A DNA stretch of 64,000 nucleotides from Clostridium fungisolvens (GCF_014193895.1 NZ_BLZR01000001.1:620001-684000); one strand, 5' to 3'. Positions 7,992 to 17,342 are shown, numbered from the stretch's first letter. Notes: generated from the sequence alone by a model not told the origin. Translations and numbers: made by a program.

Positions 7992-10259
7992 ATGGAAAAA
8001 GTACAATTATTAGATGGTATATTTAAAACTTCTCAAAATAAAGGAAAGGAATATCTTTTATACTTAGATGTTGATAGACTTTTGGCACCGTGTTATGTGG
8101 CTATAGGAAAAACACCTAAGAAGCCCAACTATGGTGGCTGGGAGGCAAAGCCAATAAGTGGACACTCATTAGGACACTTTTTGTCTGCTTTGGCAGCAAT
8201 GTATGTTGCGGATAGGGATGAAAGATTAAATGATAAGCTTAAGTATGCGGTATCGGAACTTGCATATCTTCAAAGCCTAGATGAAGAAGGATACGTTAGC
8301 GGATTTGCAAAGGATTGCTTTAATAAAGTTTTTAGTGGGGAGTTTAATGTTACAAGGTTTGAGCTTGGTGATAGCTGGGTTCCTTGGTATAGCATTCATA
8401 AGATTTTTGCTGGTCTTATAGATGCTTATGTTCTCACTGAAAATAATCAGGCACTTGAAGTTGTTAAGAAGCTTTCTGATTGGGCTAAAAAGGGAACAGA
8501 TAATCTAACAGAAGAACAATTTGACAGAATGTTATACTGTGAGCATGGTGGAATGTGTGAAGCTATGGCGAATCTTTATGAGATTACTAAAAATAAAGAT
8601 TATCTAGAACTTTCAAAAAGATTCTATCATAAAGAAACATTAGTGCCTCTAACAGAAGATCAGGATCAATTGGAAGGAAAGCATGCTAACACCCAGATTC
8701 CTAAAGTAATTGGTGCCTCAAGGCTCTATGAGTTAACAAGGGATGAAAAGTATAAAGATGCTGCAAAATACTTTTGGAATCTTGTAACTAAGAGTCGTAC
8801 CTATGCCATTGGGGGAAATAGTATAGATGAGCATTTTGGTAAACCAAATGTAGAAAGATTAGGGGTAACTACTGCTGAAACTTGCAATACCTACAATATG
8901 TTAAAACTTACAGAACATTTATATGCTTGGGAACAGAATAGTGATTATATTGACTATTATGAGAATGCGTTATACAATCAAATACTTGCATCTCAAGATC
9001 CAGAATCAGGTATGAAAACTTATTTTGTATCAACAAAGCCAGGACATTTTAAAATTTACTGCTCTCCAGAGGATTCCTTTTGGTGTTGTACGGGAACTGG
9101 TATGGAGAACCCAGCAAGGTATATAAGAAACATATATTATAGAGAGAAGAATAATTTGTTTGTTAATCTTTTCATTGCTTCAAAACTTCAATTACAGGAT
9201 AAAAGAATAGTGCTAAGACAGGAAACAATGTTTCCAGAAGAAGACAGAACTAAGCTAGTATTTGAAGAAGCAGATGAAGAATTAATGATTGTAAATATAA
9301 GAGTACCGTATTGGGTAAATGGTGAAGTTAAGGTTGTTGTAAATGGAAGTGAAGAACATTCAAAATCACATAATGGATATATAGCTATAGAAAGAAATTG
9401 GAAAAAAGGTGATGAAATAGATATATCCTTACCAATGAATGTACATGTTTATACTTCAAAGGATGATTCGCACAAAATTGTATTTATGTATGGGCCATTA
9501 GTGCTTGCAGGAGCTCTTGGTAAGGAAAACTTTCCAGAAACTGATATTTTAGATGACCACTTAAAATTAAACCATTATCCAGGGATTGCGGTTCCCACAT
9601 TAGTAACAGATAGAGTTGAAGAGTGTGTTAAGCATGCTTATGTAAGTCCACTGACTTTTGAAACTGAAGCTATATGTGAGCCAGGGCATAAAAAAATTAA
9701 ACTAATACCTTTTTATGATCTTCATCATCAAAGATATACTATCTATTGGACAACTATGACTCCTGAGGAATATAAACAAGCTAAATTAACCAAGGCAGAT
9801 TTTGAAGAAACTATGGATAAGGTAACTATAGATTCAGTTAATCCAAACGAACAACAGTCTGAAATAGAGCACGGGATGAAATCTGAGAGTTCAAACTCAG
9901 ACTATTCTAGTGAAGTCGGAAAAGGCTGGCGTGAAGCTATTGATGGCGGTTATTTCAGCTATGAGATGAAAGTAGAATCTTCTAATGAAGCAAACTTAGC
10001 AGTAACTTATTATGGAGAAGATAAAGAATGCTTCATTGATGGCAAAAGATACACCAGAGAATTTATCATTTATGTAGATGGAATCTTAGTAGCAGAAGAA
10101 TTGTTAAATGCTAGTGAACCTACAAGTCTATTTACTAAGTTCTATACCATTCCTAAGAATATAACTAAAGGAAAATATAAAGTTGAAGTGAAATTTGCAG
10201 CAGATAAAGAAAAAATTGCCGGAAGAGTATTTGAATTAAGGATTGTAAATAAAAATTAG
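7992..10259 (+). CDS. GH127 beta-L-arabinofuranosidase (DUF1680 family)
   Basis: Enzyme of 755 residues that removes beta-L-arabinofuranosyl groups, for example from hydroxyproline-rich plant glycoproteins or pectin side chains. The unusual GH127 zinc/cysteine site is complete: Glu296 and Cys298 in TAETCNTYN, and Cys365-Cys366 in FWCCTGTGMEN. These match the zinc ligands and cysteine nucleophile of the Bifidobacterium enzyme. An (alpha/alpha) barrel comes first, then beta domains, and a C-terminal region with a family-typical lectin-like segment. No signal peptide is seen, so it acts in the cytoplasm on imported oligosaccharides, but no transporter is adjacent. The ATG is preceded by AAGGGGGGA. 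The AraC gene upstream is the likely regulator, and a strong terminator follows, so it is a single-gene unit. Confidence 0.9.
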   Translation: MEKVQLLDGIFKTSQNKGKEYLLYLDVDRLLAPCYVAIGKTPKKPNYGGWEAKPISGHSLGHFLSALAAMYVADRDERLNDKLKYAVSELAYLQSLDEEGYVSGFAKDCFNKVFSGEFNVTRFELGDSWVPWYSIHKIFAGLIDAYVLTENNQALEVVKKLSDWAKKGTDNLTEEQFDRMLYCEHGGMCEAMANLYEITKNKDYLELSKRFYHKETLVPLTEDQDQLEGKHANTQIPKVIGASRLYELTRDEKYKDAAKYFWNLVTKSRTYAIGGNSIDEHFGKPNVERLGVTTAETCNTYNMLKLTEHLYAWEQNSDYIDYYENALYNQILASQDPESGMKTYFVSTKPGHFKIYCSPEDSFWCCTGTGMENPARYIRNIYYREKNNLFVNLFIASKLQLQDKRIVLRQETMFPEEDRTKLVFEEADEELMIVNIRVPYWVNGEVKVVVNGSEEHSKSHNGYIAIERNWKKGDEIDISLPMNVHVYTSKDDSHKIVFMYGPLVLAGALGKENFPETDILDDHLKLNHYPGIAVPTLVTDRVEECVKHAYVSPLTFETEAICEPGHKKIKLIPFYDLHHQRYTIYWTTMTPEEYKQAKLTKADFEETMDKVTIDSVNPNEQQSEIEHGMKSESSNSDYSSEVGKGWREAIDGGYFSYEMKVESSNEANLAVTYYGEDKECFIDGKRYTREFIIYVDGILVAEELLNASEPTSLFTKFYTIPKNITKGKYKVEVKFAADKEKIAGRVFELRIVNKN

Positions 10260-10301
10260 ATTAACAGCTTTATAAAATACTTGATTGATTAGTTGATATA
10301 T

Positions 10302-10337
10302 AAAAGCAAATTGTGTCGGTACAATTTGCTTTTTTTA
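10302..10337 (+). terminator. Intrinsic terminator after GH127
   Basis: A 13-bp perfect stem (10302-10314 with 10321-10333), 6-base loop, and a run of seven T. Confidence 0.93.
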
Positions 10338-10376
10338 TTTTATATGGTATCTTATTAATATTAAATAGTGAACTAT

Positions 10377-10473
10377 GGATGTACCGCTTCGTATTAAGAT
10401 TTATATTTTTAAATTCTCTCACCAGAACCCGTCAGAGTTTCAAAAATAAATTTAGGATCGAACTGGTATATCT
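10377..10473 (-). repeat. ~96-bp palindromic intergenic element, family A
   Basis: This is the reverse orientation of the element seen at 24851, 28969 and 35174: outer arms GGATGTACCGCTTCG and CGAACTGGTATATC, with an inner hairpin built on CTCTCACC and its partner. It ends about 10 bases before the ribosome site of the aminotransferase gene, so it lies in that gene's leader or promoter region. Confidence 0.8.
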
Positions 10474-10494
10474 ATAAAAGAGGAGGTATAGGCA

Positions 10495-11646
10495 ATGAAT
10501 GATAAATTTGTATATGCACCAGGACCTACTAGTGTAAGAGAGAATGTGAGATTGGAAAGAGCTAGAGCAACTACTAATCCTGATGTAGATGAACAATTTA
10601 TAGAATTCTATAAAAATACTTGCGATAAGATAGGTAAGATAATAAAAACTGAAAATCCAGTATACATATTGAGTGGGGAAGGGATTTTAGGTCTAGAAGC
10701 AGCATGTGCGTCTCTTACTGAATCAGGTGATAGAGTCCTTGTATTAGATAACGGTATTTATGGAAGAGGCTTTAAAGACTTCGTTGAAATGTATGGGGGA
10801 GAGGCCGTATACTTTTCGGACGATTATAACAAAGCTATAGATGCAAACAAGTTAAAGGAATTTTTACAAAAAGATCATAACTTCAAGTATGCAACAATAG
10901 TACATTGTGATACGCCAACTGGTGTTTTAAATGATTTATCTAAGATATGCCCAATATTAAATGAGTATGGGATTTTAACTGTTGTTGATTCTGTTTCAGC
11001 GATGGCTGGAGAAAATATAAAAGTTGATGATTGGAAGATTGATATAGCTTTAGGAGGATCACAAAAAGCATTTTCTGCTCCAGCAGGATTAACTATGGTG
11101 AGTATCAGTGAAAAAGCTAAAGCTGCAATGAAAAACAGAAAAACTCCTATAGTAGGATTTTACTGTAATCTGACTATTTGGGAAAACTATTATGAAAATA
11201 AGTGGTTTCCATATACGATGCCAATAAGCGATATCATGGGTTTAAGTAAAGCTGCAGACAATATCTTAAATGAAGGCGTTCAAGAGGTACTTGATAGACA
11301 TGAGAAGATTGCTCAAGCAACTAGAGAAGCTATAAAGGAATATGGGCTTGAATTATTTTTAAGAGGTGGATATTCTAATACAGTTACTGCTGTTAAAGTT
11401 CCAGAAAGTATAGGTGCATTACAGCTTAAAGAGCACATGTTAAAGAAATATAACACTTTAATAATTACGTCATTGAAACCATATGATAATGAAATTCTAA
11501 GAATAGGTCATATGGGAGAAAATGCTCGCGAAGATAAGATAATTTATGCATTAAATGTAATAGATAAAGGACTAAAAGATTTAGGGTTTAATAGCGAAAA
11601 GAATTTAGTGGGGCTATTTAATAAATGCTTAGATAGTATTAAATAG
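10495..11646 (+). CDS. Class V aminotransferase (alanine-glyoxylate/serine-pyruvate type)
   Basis: PLP-dependent enzyme of 383 residues. The N-terminus FVYAPGPTSV, the GEGILGLEAA phosphate-binding turn, HCDTPTGVLNDL, VVDSVSAMAG (cofactor Asp) and GGSQKAFSAPAGL (Schiff-base Lys) are those of the alanine-glyoxylate or serine-pyruvate aminotransferase branch. The ATG follows a perfect AGGAGG. The exact amino donor cannot be read from the sequence. The next gene, about 150 bases on, is a vitamin-type ECF S-component on the same strand, so the pair may share a role in salvage or turnover of a small amine or cofactor precursor; this is a guess from position only. Confidence 0.85.
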   Translation: MNDKFVYAPGPTSVRENVRLERARATTNPDVDEQFIEFYKNTCDKIGKIIKTENPVYILSGEGILGLEAACASLTESGDRVLVLDNGIYGRGFKDFVEMYGGEAVYFSDDYNKAIDANKLKEFLQKDHNFKYATIVHCDTPTGVLNDLSKICPILNEYGILTVVDSVSAMAGENIKVDDWKIDIALGGSQKAFSAPAGLTMVSISEKAKAAMKNRKTPIVGFYCNLTIWENYYENKWFPYTMPISDIMGLSKAADNILNEGVQEVLDRHEKIAQATREAIKEYGLELFLRGGYSNTVTAVKVPESIGALQLKEHMLKKYNTLIITSLKPYDNEILRIGHMGENAREDKIIYALNVIDKGLKDLGFNSEKNLVGLFNKCLDSIK

Positions 11647-11651
11647 CGTGA

Positions 11652-11703
11652 TGTTAAAGCAACAGCTTAAATTAAATGTTTAGCTATCCGATGCTTTAAT
11701 GAG
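11652..11703 (+). repeat. Intergenic repeat family F copy
   Basis: The stretch matches, with substitutions, the palindromic element at 16233-16302: TGTTAAAG, then GAAATTAA-like, then GATGCTTTAA and GAG. It begins six bases after the aminotransferase stop codon, the same position relative to a gene as the other copies. Confidence 0.5.
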
Positions 11704-11794
11704 CTTACACGAAGTTTAAACAATATTCTTAAACATAAAAAAGTAATTATTATAGAAAACAAAATTATAAAAATATATAAAGGTGGGGCATAAA

Positions 11795-12328
11795 ATGGAA
11801 GTAAATGGAAGCAAAAGTAAATTTAAAACAAAAGATTTGGTTATAACAGCACTATTAACCGCACTAGTATTTGTAGCAACAGCATTTATTAACGTTAGAT
11901 TACCGTTCTTATCTAATGGTGGCTTAGTTCACTTAGGAACTGTAATGCTATTTATTACAGCAACTGTTTTTGGTAAAGAAAAAGGGGCCATTGCAGGGGC
12001 TGTTGGGATGGCTATTTTTGATTTATCTTCAGGATGGGCACTGTGGGCACCATTTACTTTTGTAGTAAGAGGAGTAATGGGATATATGGTTGGAAGTATT
12101 GCTTGGAGTAAAAATAAATCTGGCGATAGCTTTATGTTAAATTCAGTTGCAATGATATTATCTGGTATTTGGATGATATTTGGATATTATGTTACTGAAG
12201 GAATTCTTTATGGAAATTGGATTACACCGGTAGGGTCAATACCTGGAAATGTAGCACAAATTGTTTTAGGATTGGCATTAGGATTACCTATGGCAAAAGT
12301 TCTTAAGAGATATGTGAAATATATATAA
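11795..12328 (+). CDS. ECF transporter S-component, substrate unknown
   Basis: Membrane protein of 177 residues with about five or six helices and the S-component pattern KDLVITALLTALVFVATAFIN, then LVHLGTVMLFITATVFGKEKGAIAGAVGMAIFD in pieces. Such proteins bind a vitamin or precursor and work with the shared EcfT/EcfA module, which is not in this window. The frame is open from a GTG at 11783, but that codon lies inside the AAGGTGGGG ribosome site. The ATG at 11795 is therefore the start. Relatives are assigned to pyridoxine-type, hydroxymethylpyrimidine or other substrates; the upstream PLP enzyme makes a B6-related substrate thinkable but unproven. Confidence 0.82.
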   Translation: MEVNGSKSKFKTKDLVITALLTALVFVATAFINVRLPFLSNGGLVHLGTVMLFITATVFGKEKGAIAGAVGMAIFDLSSGWALWAPFTFVVRGVMGYMVGSIAWSKNKSGDSFMLNSVAMILSGIWMIFGYYVTEGILYGNWITPVGSIPGNVAQIVLGLALGLPMAKVLKRYVKYI

Positions 12329-12339
12329 GTTTAAATTAA

Positions 12340-12377
12340 ATGTCCCATAGCATTAAATTGCTAAGGGACATTTTTTT
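12340..12377 (+). terminator. Intrinsic terminator after the ECF S-component
   Basis: A 13-bp stem with one mismatch (12340-12352 with 12359-12371), then seven T. The T run is also the first part of a degenerate family B element. Confidence 0.9.
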
Positions 12378-12457
12378 ATTGTATAAAAAATTGTAAAATT
12401 TTCAAAGTATCTAAACCTAGATATTTCAATACTTTTATAAGTTTTTTTATGGCTTAG
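12371..12457 (+). repeat. Degenerate copy of the 94-bp family B element
   Basis: Aligned with the intact copies at 46133 and 52957, this stretch keeps the order TTTTTTTATTGTATAA, then TAAAATTT, AAACCTAGATATTTCAATA, and AAGTTTTTTTATGGCT, but the right terminal repeat has decayed. It starts in the terminator T-tract, exactly as the two intact copies do. Confidence 0.65.
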
Positions 12458-12558
12458 AATTAGGAGCGGAAAGAATTATAGCTGTTTATTTTCAAAAGTA
12501 GAAAATTAGTATCTATAAATATAATTGTATAATGGCTATAAATTTAAGTATAATTTAT

Positions 12559-12664
12559 CTAAAGAGTTCCCAACTCAACTATTAATTTATACATGCCAAA
12601 AGATCCTCAGAAGCCAGGATTTTCGAACAAGTATAAATTAAGCTTCTATATAGGAACTCTTTAG
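12559..12664. repeat. 106-bp palindromic intergenic element (family G)
   Basis: Perfect outer arms CTAAAGAGTTCC (12559-12570) and GGAACTCTTTAG (12653-12664) enclose inner arms AATTTATAC and GTATAAATT. The layout resembles family A but the sequence differs. A half copy lies at 14802. The gap up to the PHP gene (12665-12771) holds only a family F fragment near 12713. Confidence 0.8.
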
Positions 12665-12771
12665 AAATGTAACGTTATGATTTTAGTAATTTTAAGATGT
12701 TTTTAAGGCTATTCTTGAAATTAAGTGGTTGTGAAGGACAAATAACTAGTTTTAAAAAGAGGTGATTGTAA

Positions 12772-13557
12772 ATGCTAGCAGATTATCATATGCATACAAG
12801 CTTTAGTGATGACTCTGATTATCCAATGGAAGAGGAGATTAAACAAGCAATATCTTTAGGACTTGATGAGATATGTTTTACAGAACATGTGGATTATGGG
12901 GTTAAAACAGATCTAAATTGTAATTATGAAGAATATATAAAAGAATTCAAAAGGTGTAAGGAAAAATATAAAGATAAGATAAATATAAAATTAGGTATTG
13001 AATTTGGGATGCAAGTTCATACAATCGGTCAATGTCAAAAAGATTTTGATAAATATGATTTTGATTTTGTTATACTTTCTTGTCACCAGGTAGATGATAA
13101 AGAATTTTGGACTCAGGATTTTCAAAAAGGAAAAACCCAAAAGGAATATAACGAAAAGTATTATGAAGAAATACTAAAGGTTATAAATAAGTATGAAGAT
13201 TATAGCGTATTAGGTCACTTAGATATGATTAAAAGATATGACGAAGTGGGAGAATATCCTTTTGAAAAAGTAAAAAATATAGTGATAGAAATTTTGAAAC
13301 ATGTAATTGCAAATGATAAAGGAATAGAAATCAATACCTCTAGTTTTAGATATGGGTTAGGGGACTTAACGCCTTCAAAAGAAATACTAAAATTATATAG
13401 AGAGTTAGGTGGAAATATTATTACTATAGGTTCAGACTCGCACAAGGAGGAACATGTAGGTTATAATATTCAAATTGTAAGAGAAGAATTAAAAAAATTA
13501 GGATATAAACAATTTTGTACATTTGAAAAAATGAAACCTATTTTTCATGATTTATAG
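12772..13557 (+). CDS. PHP-domain phosphatase, HisJ/HisK histidinol-phosphatase type
   Basis: Protein of 261 residues of the polymerase and histidinol phosphatase fold. Metal ligands are visible as DYHMHTSFSDD at the start, FTEHVDYG, GIEFGMQ, LSCHQVD, LGHLDMIKRY, EINTS and GSDSHKEEHVG near the end, which is the full set for the trinuclear site. This length and pattern match HisJ-type histidinol-phosphatases, which remove phosphate from histidinol phosphate in histidine synthesis. No his operon surrounds it, so a more general phosphatase role is possible. The start is the ATG after AAGAGGTGATT. Confidence 0.85.
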   Translation: MLADYHMHTSFSDDSDYPMEEEIKQAISLGLDEICFTEHVDYGVKTDLNCNYEEYIKEFKRCKEKYKDKINIKLGIEFGMQVHTIGQCQKDFDKYDFDFVILSCHQVDDKEFWTQDFQKGKTQKEYNEKYYEEILKVINKYEDYSVLGHLDMIKRYDEVGEYPFEKVKNIVIEILKHVIANDKGIEINTSSFRYGLGDLTPSKEILKLYRELGGNIITIGSDSHKEEHVGYNIQIVREELKKLGYKQFCTFEKMKPIFHDL

Positions 13558-13608
13558 ATTGTAATACAATAAATTTTTGACTTAAAAGTTATAATAGCTC
13601 AACTATTA

Positions 13609-13647
13609 AATAGTGCAGATAAGCATACCTTATCTGCACTATTCTTG
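13609..13647 (+). terminator. Intrinsic hairpin after the PHP gene
   Basis: A 15-bp perfect stem (13609-13623 with 13629-13643, loop CATAC). The following T-tract is weak (ATTCTTGT), so it may also act as a transcript-end stabiliser. Confidence 0.75.
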
Positions 13648-13774
13648 TATCAGGAGCTTACTATAATGAGTTGGATTCAAGAGCTTTTTTGATGATCATT
13701 AATTTGAAAACCGTACTTAAATATAGTTTAAAACAAATAAAACTTGTGCTTTACATACGTTATGAATTATTTTG

Positions 13775-14584
13775 TTACCACATATTATCGTATGGTTCTG
13801 GTTGATCTAATAATAAGTCTTCGTAGGTACAAAAACCACTATTTAATGCATTTCTACGTAATACTAAATATAATTCTGCAGATGTAGCGTTTTGGTAAGG
13901 AAGCACAAAGATTATACCTATTCCAAAAGCTAAAGCGCCTAAGAGATACCAACCAATAAAGGATAAGTCTAATACGAACATATCAAATTTATGACCTCTA
14001 GTCATTTCATTACTTAAAGCAATCGCCTTCTTAACTCCAATATTAGGGTTATCAGCAAGTATATATGGCACCATGCTGTAAGCATAGGATTTTATTATAC
14101 CAGGGATGATTAACAACAAAGTCCACAAGAAGATAAAGATCTTTGTTACTAGCATTGTTTTAACTATGCCGCCATAGTTATATCCATTGAATCCAAAACC
14201 AAAGCAGCCCTTGTTATCTTTATATTGAGCAGACTTAATAAAATATCTTCTTCCACCTACTTCTAGGGAATAGCCAATGAATATACGAAGAGCAATTAAT
14301 CCCAAGAACGCTACAAGCCCAAATAATAAAAATGGGAAAAGGTAATGAATAGGAAAAACATTAGGAATACTTGAATGAAAATCATTCGGTGCATTATTTA
14401 AAAAACCGTTATTTATGCCTGAGTAGAAATCATTTCTTCCGTTTCTTGAATGAGAGCCGCCTCCGCCACTCCATCCAGTACTACCACCGGCCAATGCTAT
14501 TACTATACTAACACCAAGTGCACTTAAGTATATTTTACTTAATACTGCCTTGGCTCTGTCCTTTAATTCTTTTCTAGTCCACAT
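13775..14584 (-). CDS. DUF975 family integral membrane protein
   Basis: Protein of 269 residues beginning MWTRKELKDRAKAVL, the typical DUF975 N-terminus. It has about four or five membrane segments and a Gly/Ser/Asn-rich loop (residues about 35-65) between the first two. The tail ends in PEPYDNMW. The frame extends to a TTG at 14596, but that codon overlaps the GGAGGAT ribosome site, so the ATG at 14584 is the start. The function of the family is unknown; members are small multi-pass proteins common in clostridia. It stands alone between two transcription units on the other strand. Confidence 0.85.
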   Translation of the reverse strand: MWTRKELKDRAKAVLSKIYLSALGVSIVIALAGGSTGWSGGGGSHSRNGRNDFYSGINNGFLNNAPNDFHSSIPNVFPIHYLFPFLLFGLVAFLGLIALRIFIGYSLEVGGRRYFIKSAQYKDNKGCFGFGFNGYNYGGIVKTMLVTKIFIFLWTLLLIIPGIIKSYAYSMVPYILADNPNIGVKKAIALSNEMTRGHKFDMFVLDLSFIGWYLLGALAFGIGIIFVLPYQNATSAELYLVLRRNALNSGFCTYEDLLLDQPEPYDNMW

Positions 14585-14801
14585 GATATCCTCCAAATTA
14601 TATTATTAGATTAATTACTTTTTGTAAAGGTTCAATATAAGTATATTATATGGTATAATATAACTTATAACAAGTTTATAAAATACTCATATATCGGTGT
14701 TTGTTTATTCTTATATCTTATATATAGATATAATCTCTTTATTTCATCAAATTACTTTGCTTTTCTCAAGGATACAAATTGAAAAAAATTATTACAATAT
14801 A

Positions 14802-14841
14802 GGGTTCCTAACTCAATTATCAGTTTATACATACTAAAAGT
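14802..14841 (+). repeat. Half copy of palindromic family G
   Basis: GGTTCCTAACTCAATTAT followed by TTTATACATACTAAAAG matches the left half of the element at 12559-12605 with a few substitutions; the right half is missing. The rest of the gap on either side (14597-14950) is AT-rich with no gene that I can see. Confidence 0.6.
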
Positions 14842-14953
14842 TATAAGTGCATGATTTTTGTTAAAAACATAACAAAGTGTTCTTTATGACCACAATTTGT
14901 TTTTAAAGTTTATAATATTTTAATGTTTTGAATGTGGTGTTATTATTTACTCA

Positions 14954-14969
14954 TAGCAAACGATTACAA
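14954..14969 (+). promoter_or_regulatory. Candidate CcpA (cre) site upstream of malic enzyme
   Basis: TAGCAAACGATTACAA fits the catabolite-responsive element consensus WTGNAANCGNWNNCAW at all fixed positions but one. It lies about 35 bases before the malic enzyme start, where bound CcpA would block transcription. Confidence 0.4.
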
Positions 14970-15004
14970 TGTTTTGATATATAAATGAAAGGTAGGTAGA
15001 AGAG

Positions 15005-16177
15005 ATGAATTATTTTGAAGAAAGCTTAAAATTACATGAGAAGAATATAGGAAAGATAGAGGTAGTATCAAAGGTAGCAATTGAAACAAGAGAAGATTTA
15101 AGTTTAGCTTACACTCCTGGAGTTGCAGAACCATGTAGGAAAATTCATGAGGATGAAGAAAACGTCTACAAGTATACTTCTAAAGGAAATCTAGTTGCAG
15201 TAGTAACAGATGGAACAGCAGTACTGGGACTTGGAGATATAGGTCCCAAAGCTGGATTACCGGTTATGGAAGGTAAAGCAATTTTATTTAAAGCCTTTGC
15301 AGATGTAGATGCATTTCCAATATGTTTAGATACAAAGAATGTAGATGAAATAGTAAAAACTGTGAAGCTTATAGCTCCAGGCTTTGGTGGGATAAATCTA
15401 GAAGACATAGGAGCACCAAGATGCTTTGAAGTTGAAGAAAGATTGAAGAAAGAACTAGATATACCAGTATTTCATGATGACCAACATGGTACTGCAATAG
15501 TTGTTCTTGCTGGTGTGATAAATGCTTTAAAGGTAGTTGATAAAAAAATAGAAGATATAAAGGTTGTTGTAAATGGAGCTGGAGCTGCAGGAACTGCTAT
15601 AGCTAAGTTATTACTTTCATTAGGAGTAAAGAATCTTATTGCATGCGATAAGGTTGGTATTCTATACAGAGGAATAGAAAATGTAGATGATGCAAAAAAA
15701 GAACTTGCAAAGGTAACTAATCCAGATAATATTAAAGGAAATTTAGCTGATGCATTAGTAGGTGCTGATGTATTCATAGGGGTTTCTGCACCAGGTATAG
15801 TAACTCAAGATATGGTAAGAGCGATGAATAAAGATTCTATATTATTTGCAATGGCAAATCCAACTCCTGAAATAATGCCTGACGAAGCAAAGGCTGCAGG
15901 AGCAAGAGTAATAGGCACAGGTAGATCAGATTTTCCTAATCAAGTTAACAATGTACTAGCTTTCCCAGGAATATTCAGAGGTGCATTGGACGTTAGAGCA
16001 AAAGAGATTAATGAAGAGATGAAAATAGCTGCAGCTTATGCAATAGCTTCTATGATAGAAGATGAAGATTTAAATGAGAATAATGTAATTCCAAATGCAT
16101 TAGATAGAACTGTTGCAGCTAATGTGGCTGAGGCAATAAAGAAGGCAGCAAGAGAAAGCGGAGTAGCAAGGGTATAA
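15005..16177 (+). CDS. NAD(P)-dependent malic enzyme
   Basis: Oxidative decarboxylation of malate to pyruvate in the cytoplasm. The protein has 390 residues, the short bacterial form. Visible are SLAYTPGVAEPC, VTDGTAVLGLGDIGP, GINLEDIGAPRCFEVE with PVFHDDQHGTA (metal-binding Asp/Glu), and the NAD fold at VVVNGAGAAGTAIA. The C-terminal part has ANPTPEIMPDEA and GRSDFPNQVNN. The ATG follows GGTAGGTAGAAG. It is followed by a KdgT-type carrier and then a CitA/CitB-type two-component pair, which together suggest a unit for uptake and fermentation of an organic acid such as malate. A candidate cre site lies upstream. Confidence 0.93.
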   Translation: MNYFEESLKLHEKNIGKIEVVSKVAIETREDLSLAYTPGVAEPCRKIHEDEENVYKYTSKGNLVAVVTDGTAVLGLGDIGPKAGLPVMEGKAILFKAFADVDAFPICLDTKNVDEIVKTVKLIAPGFGGINLEDIGAPRCFEVEERLKKELDIPVFHDDQHGTAIVVLAGVINALKVVDKKIEDIKVVVNGAGAAGTAIAKLLLSLGVKNLIACDKVGILYRGIENVDDAKKELAKVTNPDNIKGNLADALVGADVFIGVSAPGIVTQDMVRAMNKDSILFAMANPTPEIMPDEAKAAGARVIGTGRSDFPNQVNNVLAFPGIFRGALDVRAKEINEEMKIAAAYAIASMIEDEDLNENNVIPNALDRTVAANVAEAIKKAARESGVARV

Positions 16178-16232
16178 ATCAATAGCTTGCTCATAGAGTA
16201 CCTTTTGAAAAGACACATTAAATTTTAGGGCA

Positions 16233-16302
16233 CTGTTAAAGTATTATATTGAAATTAAGTAGTTATCCATAGGATGCTTTAACGAGTTTAGAATTTTAAC
16301 AG
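16233..16302. repeat. Palindromic intergenic element, family F
   Basis: Outer arms CTGTTAAA (16233-16240) and TTTAACAG (16295-16302) enclose GAAATTAAGTAGTTATC and GATGCTTTAACGAG. Related stretches follow other genes at 11652, 12713 and 37973. Confidence 0.6.
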
Positions 16303-16367
16303 TAGTTTTAAACATGGTCAAATTTGAAAATCTCAGATAAATATAAAGAATAAATGGAGGTATAAAA

Positions 16368-17342
16368 ATGCAAATTCCAATTAAGAAGACACTTGATAAA
16401 ATACCAGGCGGTATGATGGTAGTGCCATTATTTCTAGGAGTACTAGTTAATACGTTTTTTCCACAGTTCTTGAAGATTGGTGGATTTACAACTGCACTAT
16501 TTGGTCCAGCAGCATCGTCAACAATACTGGCTTGTTTTATGTTTTTGATTGGTTCACAAATCAATTTTAAATTAGCACCAAAAGCTTTGAAAAAAGGTGC
16601 ATTGCTAATAACAGGAAAGTTTATAGTAGGTGCAGGAATAGGTATATTCGTAGGAAAAGTTTTTGGAACTGCTGGTGTATTAGGTCTATCACCACTAGCA
16701 ATTCTTGCAGCATTAACAAATTGTAATGGTGGCTTATATGCATCACTTGCTTCACAATATGGTGATGAAACTGATGTAGGTGCATACGCTTTATTATCTT
16801 TAAAGGATGGTCCGTTCTTTACATTGGTAGCACTAGGTGCATCAGGACTTGCTCAAATTCCTTTTAAGGCACTTTTAGCAGTATTAATACCGATAGTAAT
16901 AGGTATGATTTTGGGAAACATTGACTCTGAAATGAGAAAGTTCCTAGGAAGCAGTAAGTTATTATTAATCCCATTCTTCTCATTCCCATTAGGTGCAGGA
17001 ATGAATCTTGAAACTATTGTGAAGGCAGGAGGCCCTGGTATAATATTAGGTATTGTAGCAGCATTTACTGGAATCGGTGCTTATGTTCTTCTAAAATTAT
17101 TTAAGGAAGAACCTATAATTGGACTTGCCACAGGATCAACTGCAGGAAATGCAGTTGCAACCCCAGCAGCTGTTGCAGCAGCAGATCCAACTTTAGCTGC
17201 AATTGCAACAGTAGCTACAGCTCAAGTTGCAGCAGCATGTGTAGTTTCAGCTATAGTTTGTCCATTTGTTGTATCATATGTATTTAAGGTACTTGGAAAT
17301 AAAAAACTGAAAAATATGAATAACGAAGTTGCCACAGGATAA
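16368..17342 (+). CDS. KdgT-family permease (2-keto-3-deoxygluconate permease type)
   Basis: Secondary transporter of 324 residues with about ten membrane helices. The opening KKTLDKIPGGMMVVPLFLG, the middle TNCNGGLYASLASQYGD and SLKDGPFFT, and the late TGSTAGNAVATPAAVAAAD are close to the E. coli KdgT pattern, so the family is certain. The usual substrate is 2-keto-3-deoxygluconate, yet no kdgK, kdgA or uronate gene is near. Instead the neighbours are malic enzyme and a dicarboxylate/citrate-type sensor system. I infer that the real cargo may be malate or a related hydroxy acid. No clear terminator follows; the next 750 bases hold three palindromic repeats. Confidence 0.88.
   Translation: MQIPIKKTLDKIPGGMMVVPLFLGVLVNTFFPQFLKIGGFTTALFGPAASSTILACFMFLIGSQINFKLAPKALKKGALLITGKFIVGAGIGIFVGKVFGTAGVLGLSPLAILAALTNCNGGLYASLASQYGDETDVGAYALLSLKDGPFFTLVALGASGLAQIPFKALLAVLIPIVIGMILGNIDSEMRKFLGSSKLLLIPFFSFPLGAGMNLETIVKAGGPGIILGIVAAFTGIGAYVLLKLFKEEPIIGLATGSTAGNAVATPAAVAAADPTLAAIATVATAQVAAACVVSAIVCPFVVSYVFKVLGNKKLKNMNNEVATG

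Noticed and set aside
11783..11794. GTG start giving four extra codons for the ECF S-component
   Set aside because: The GTG is part of the AAGGTGGGG ribosome site for the ATG at 11795.
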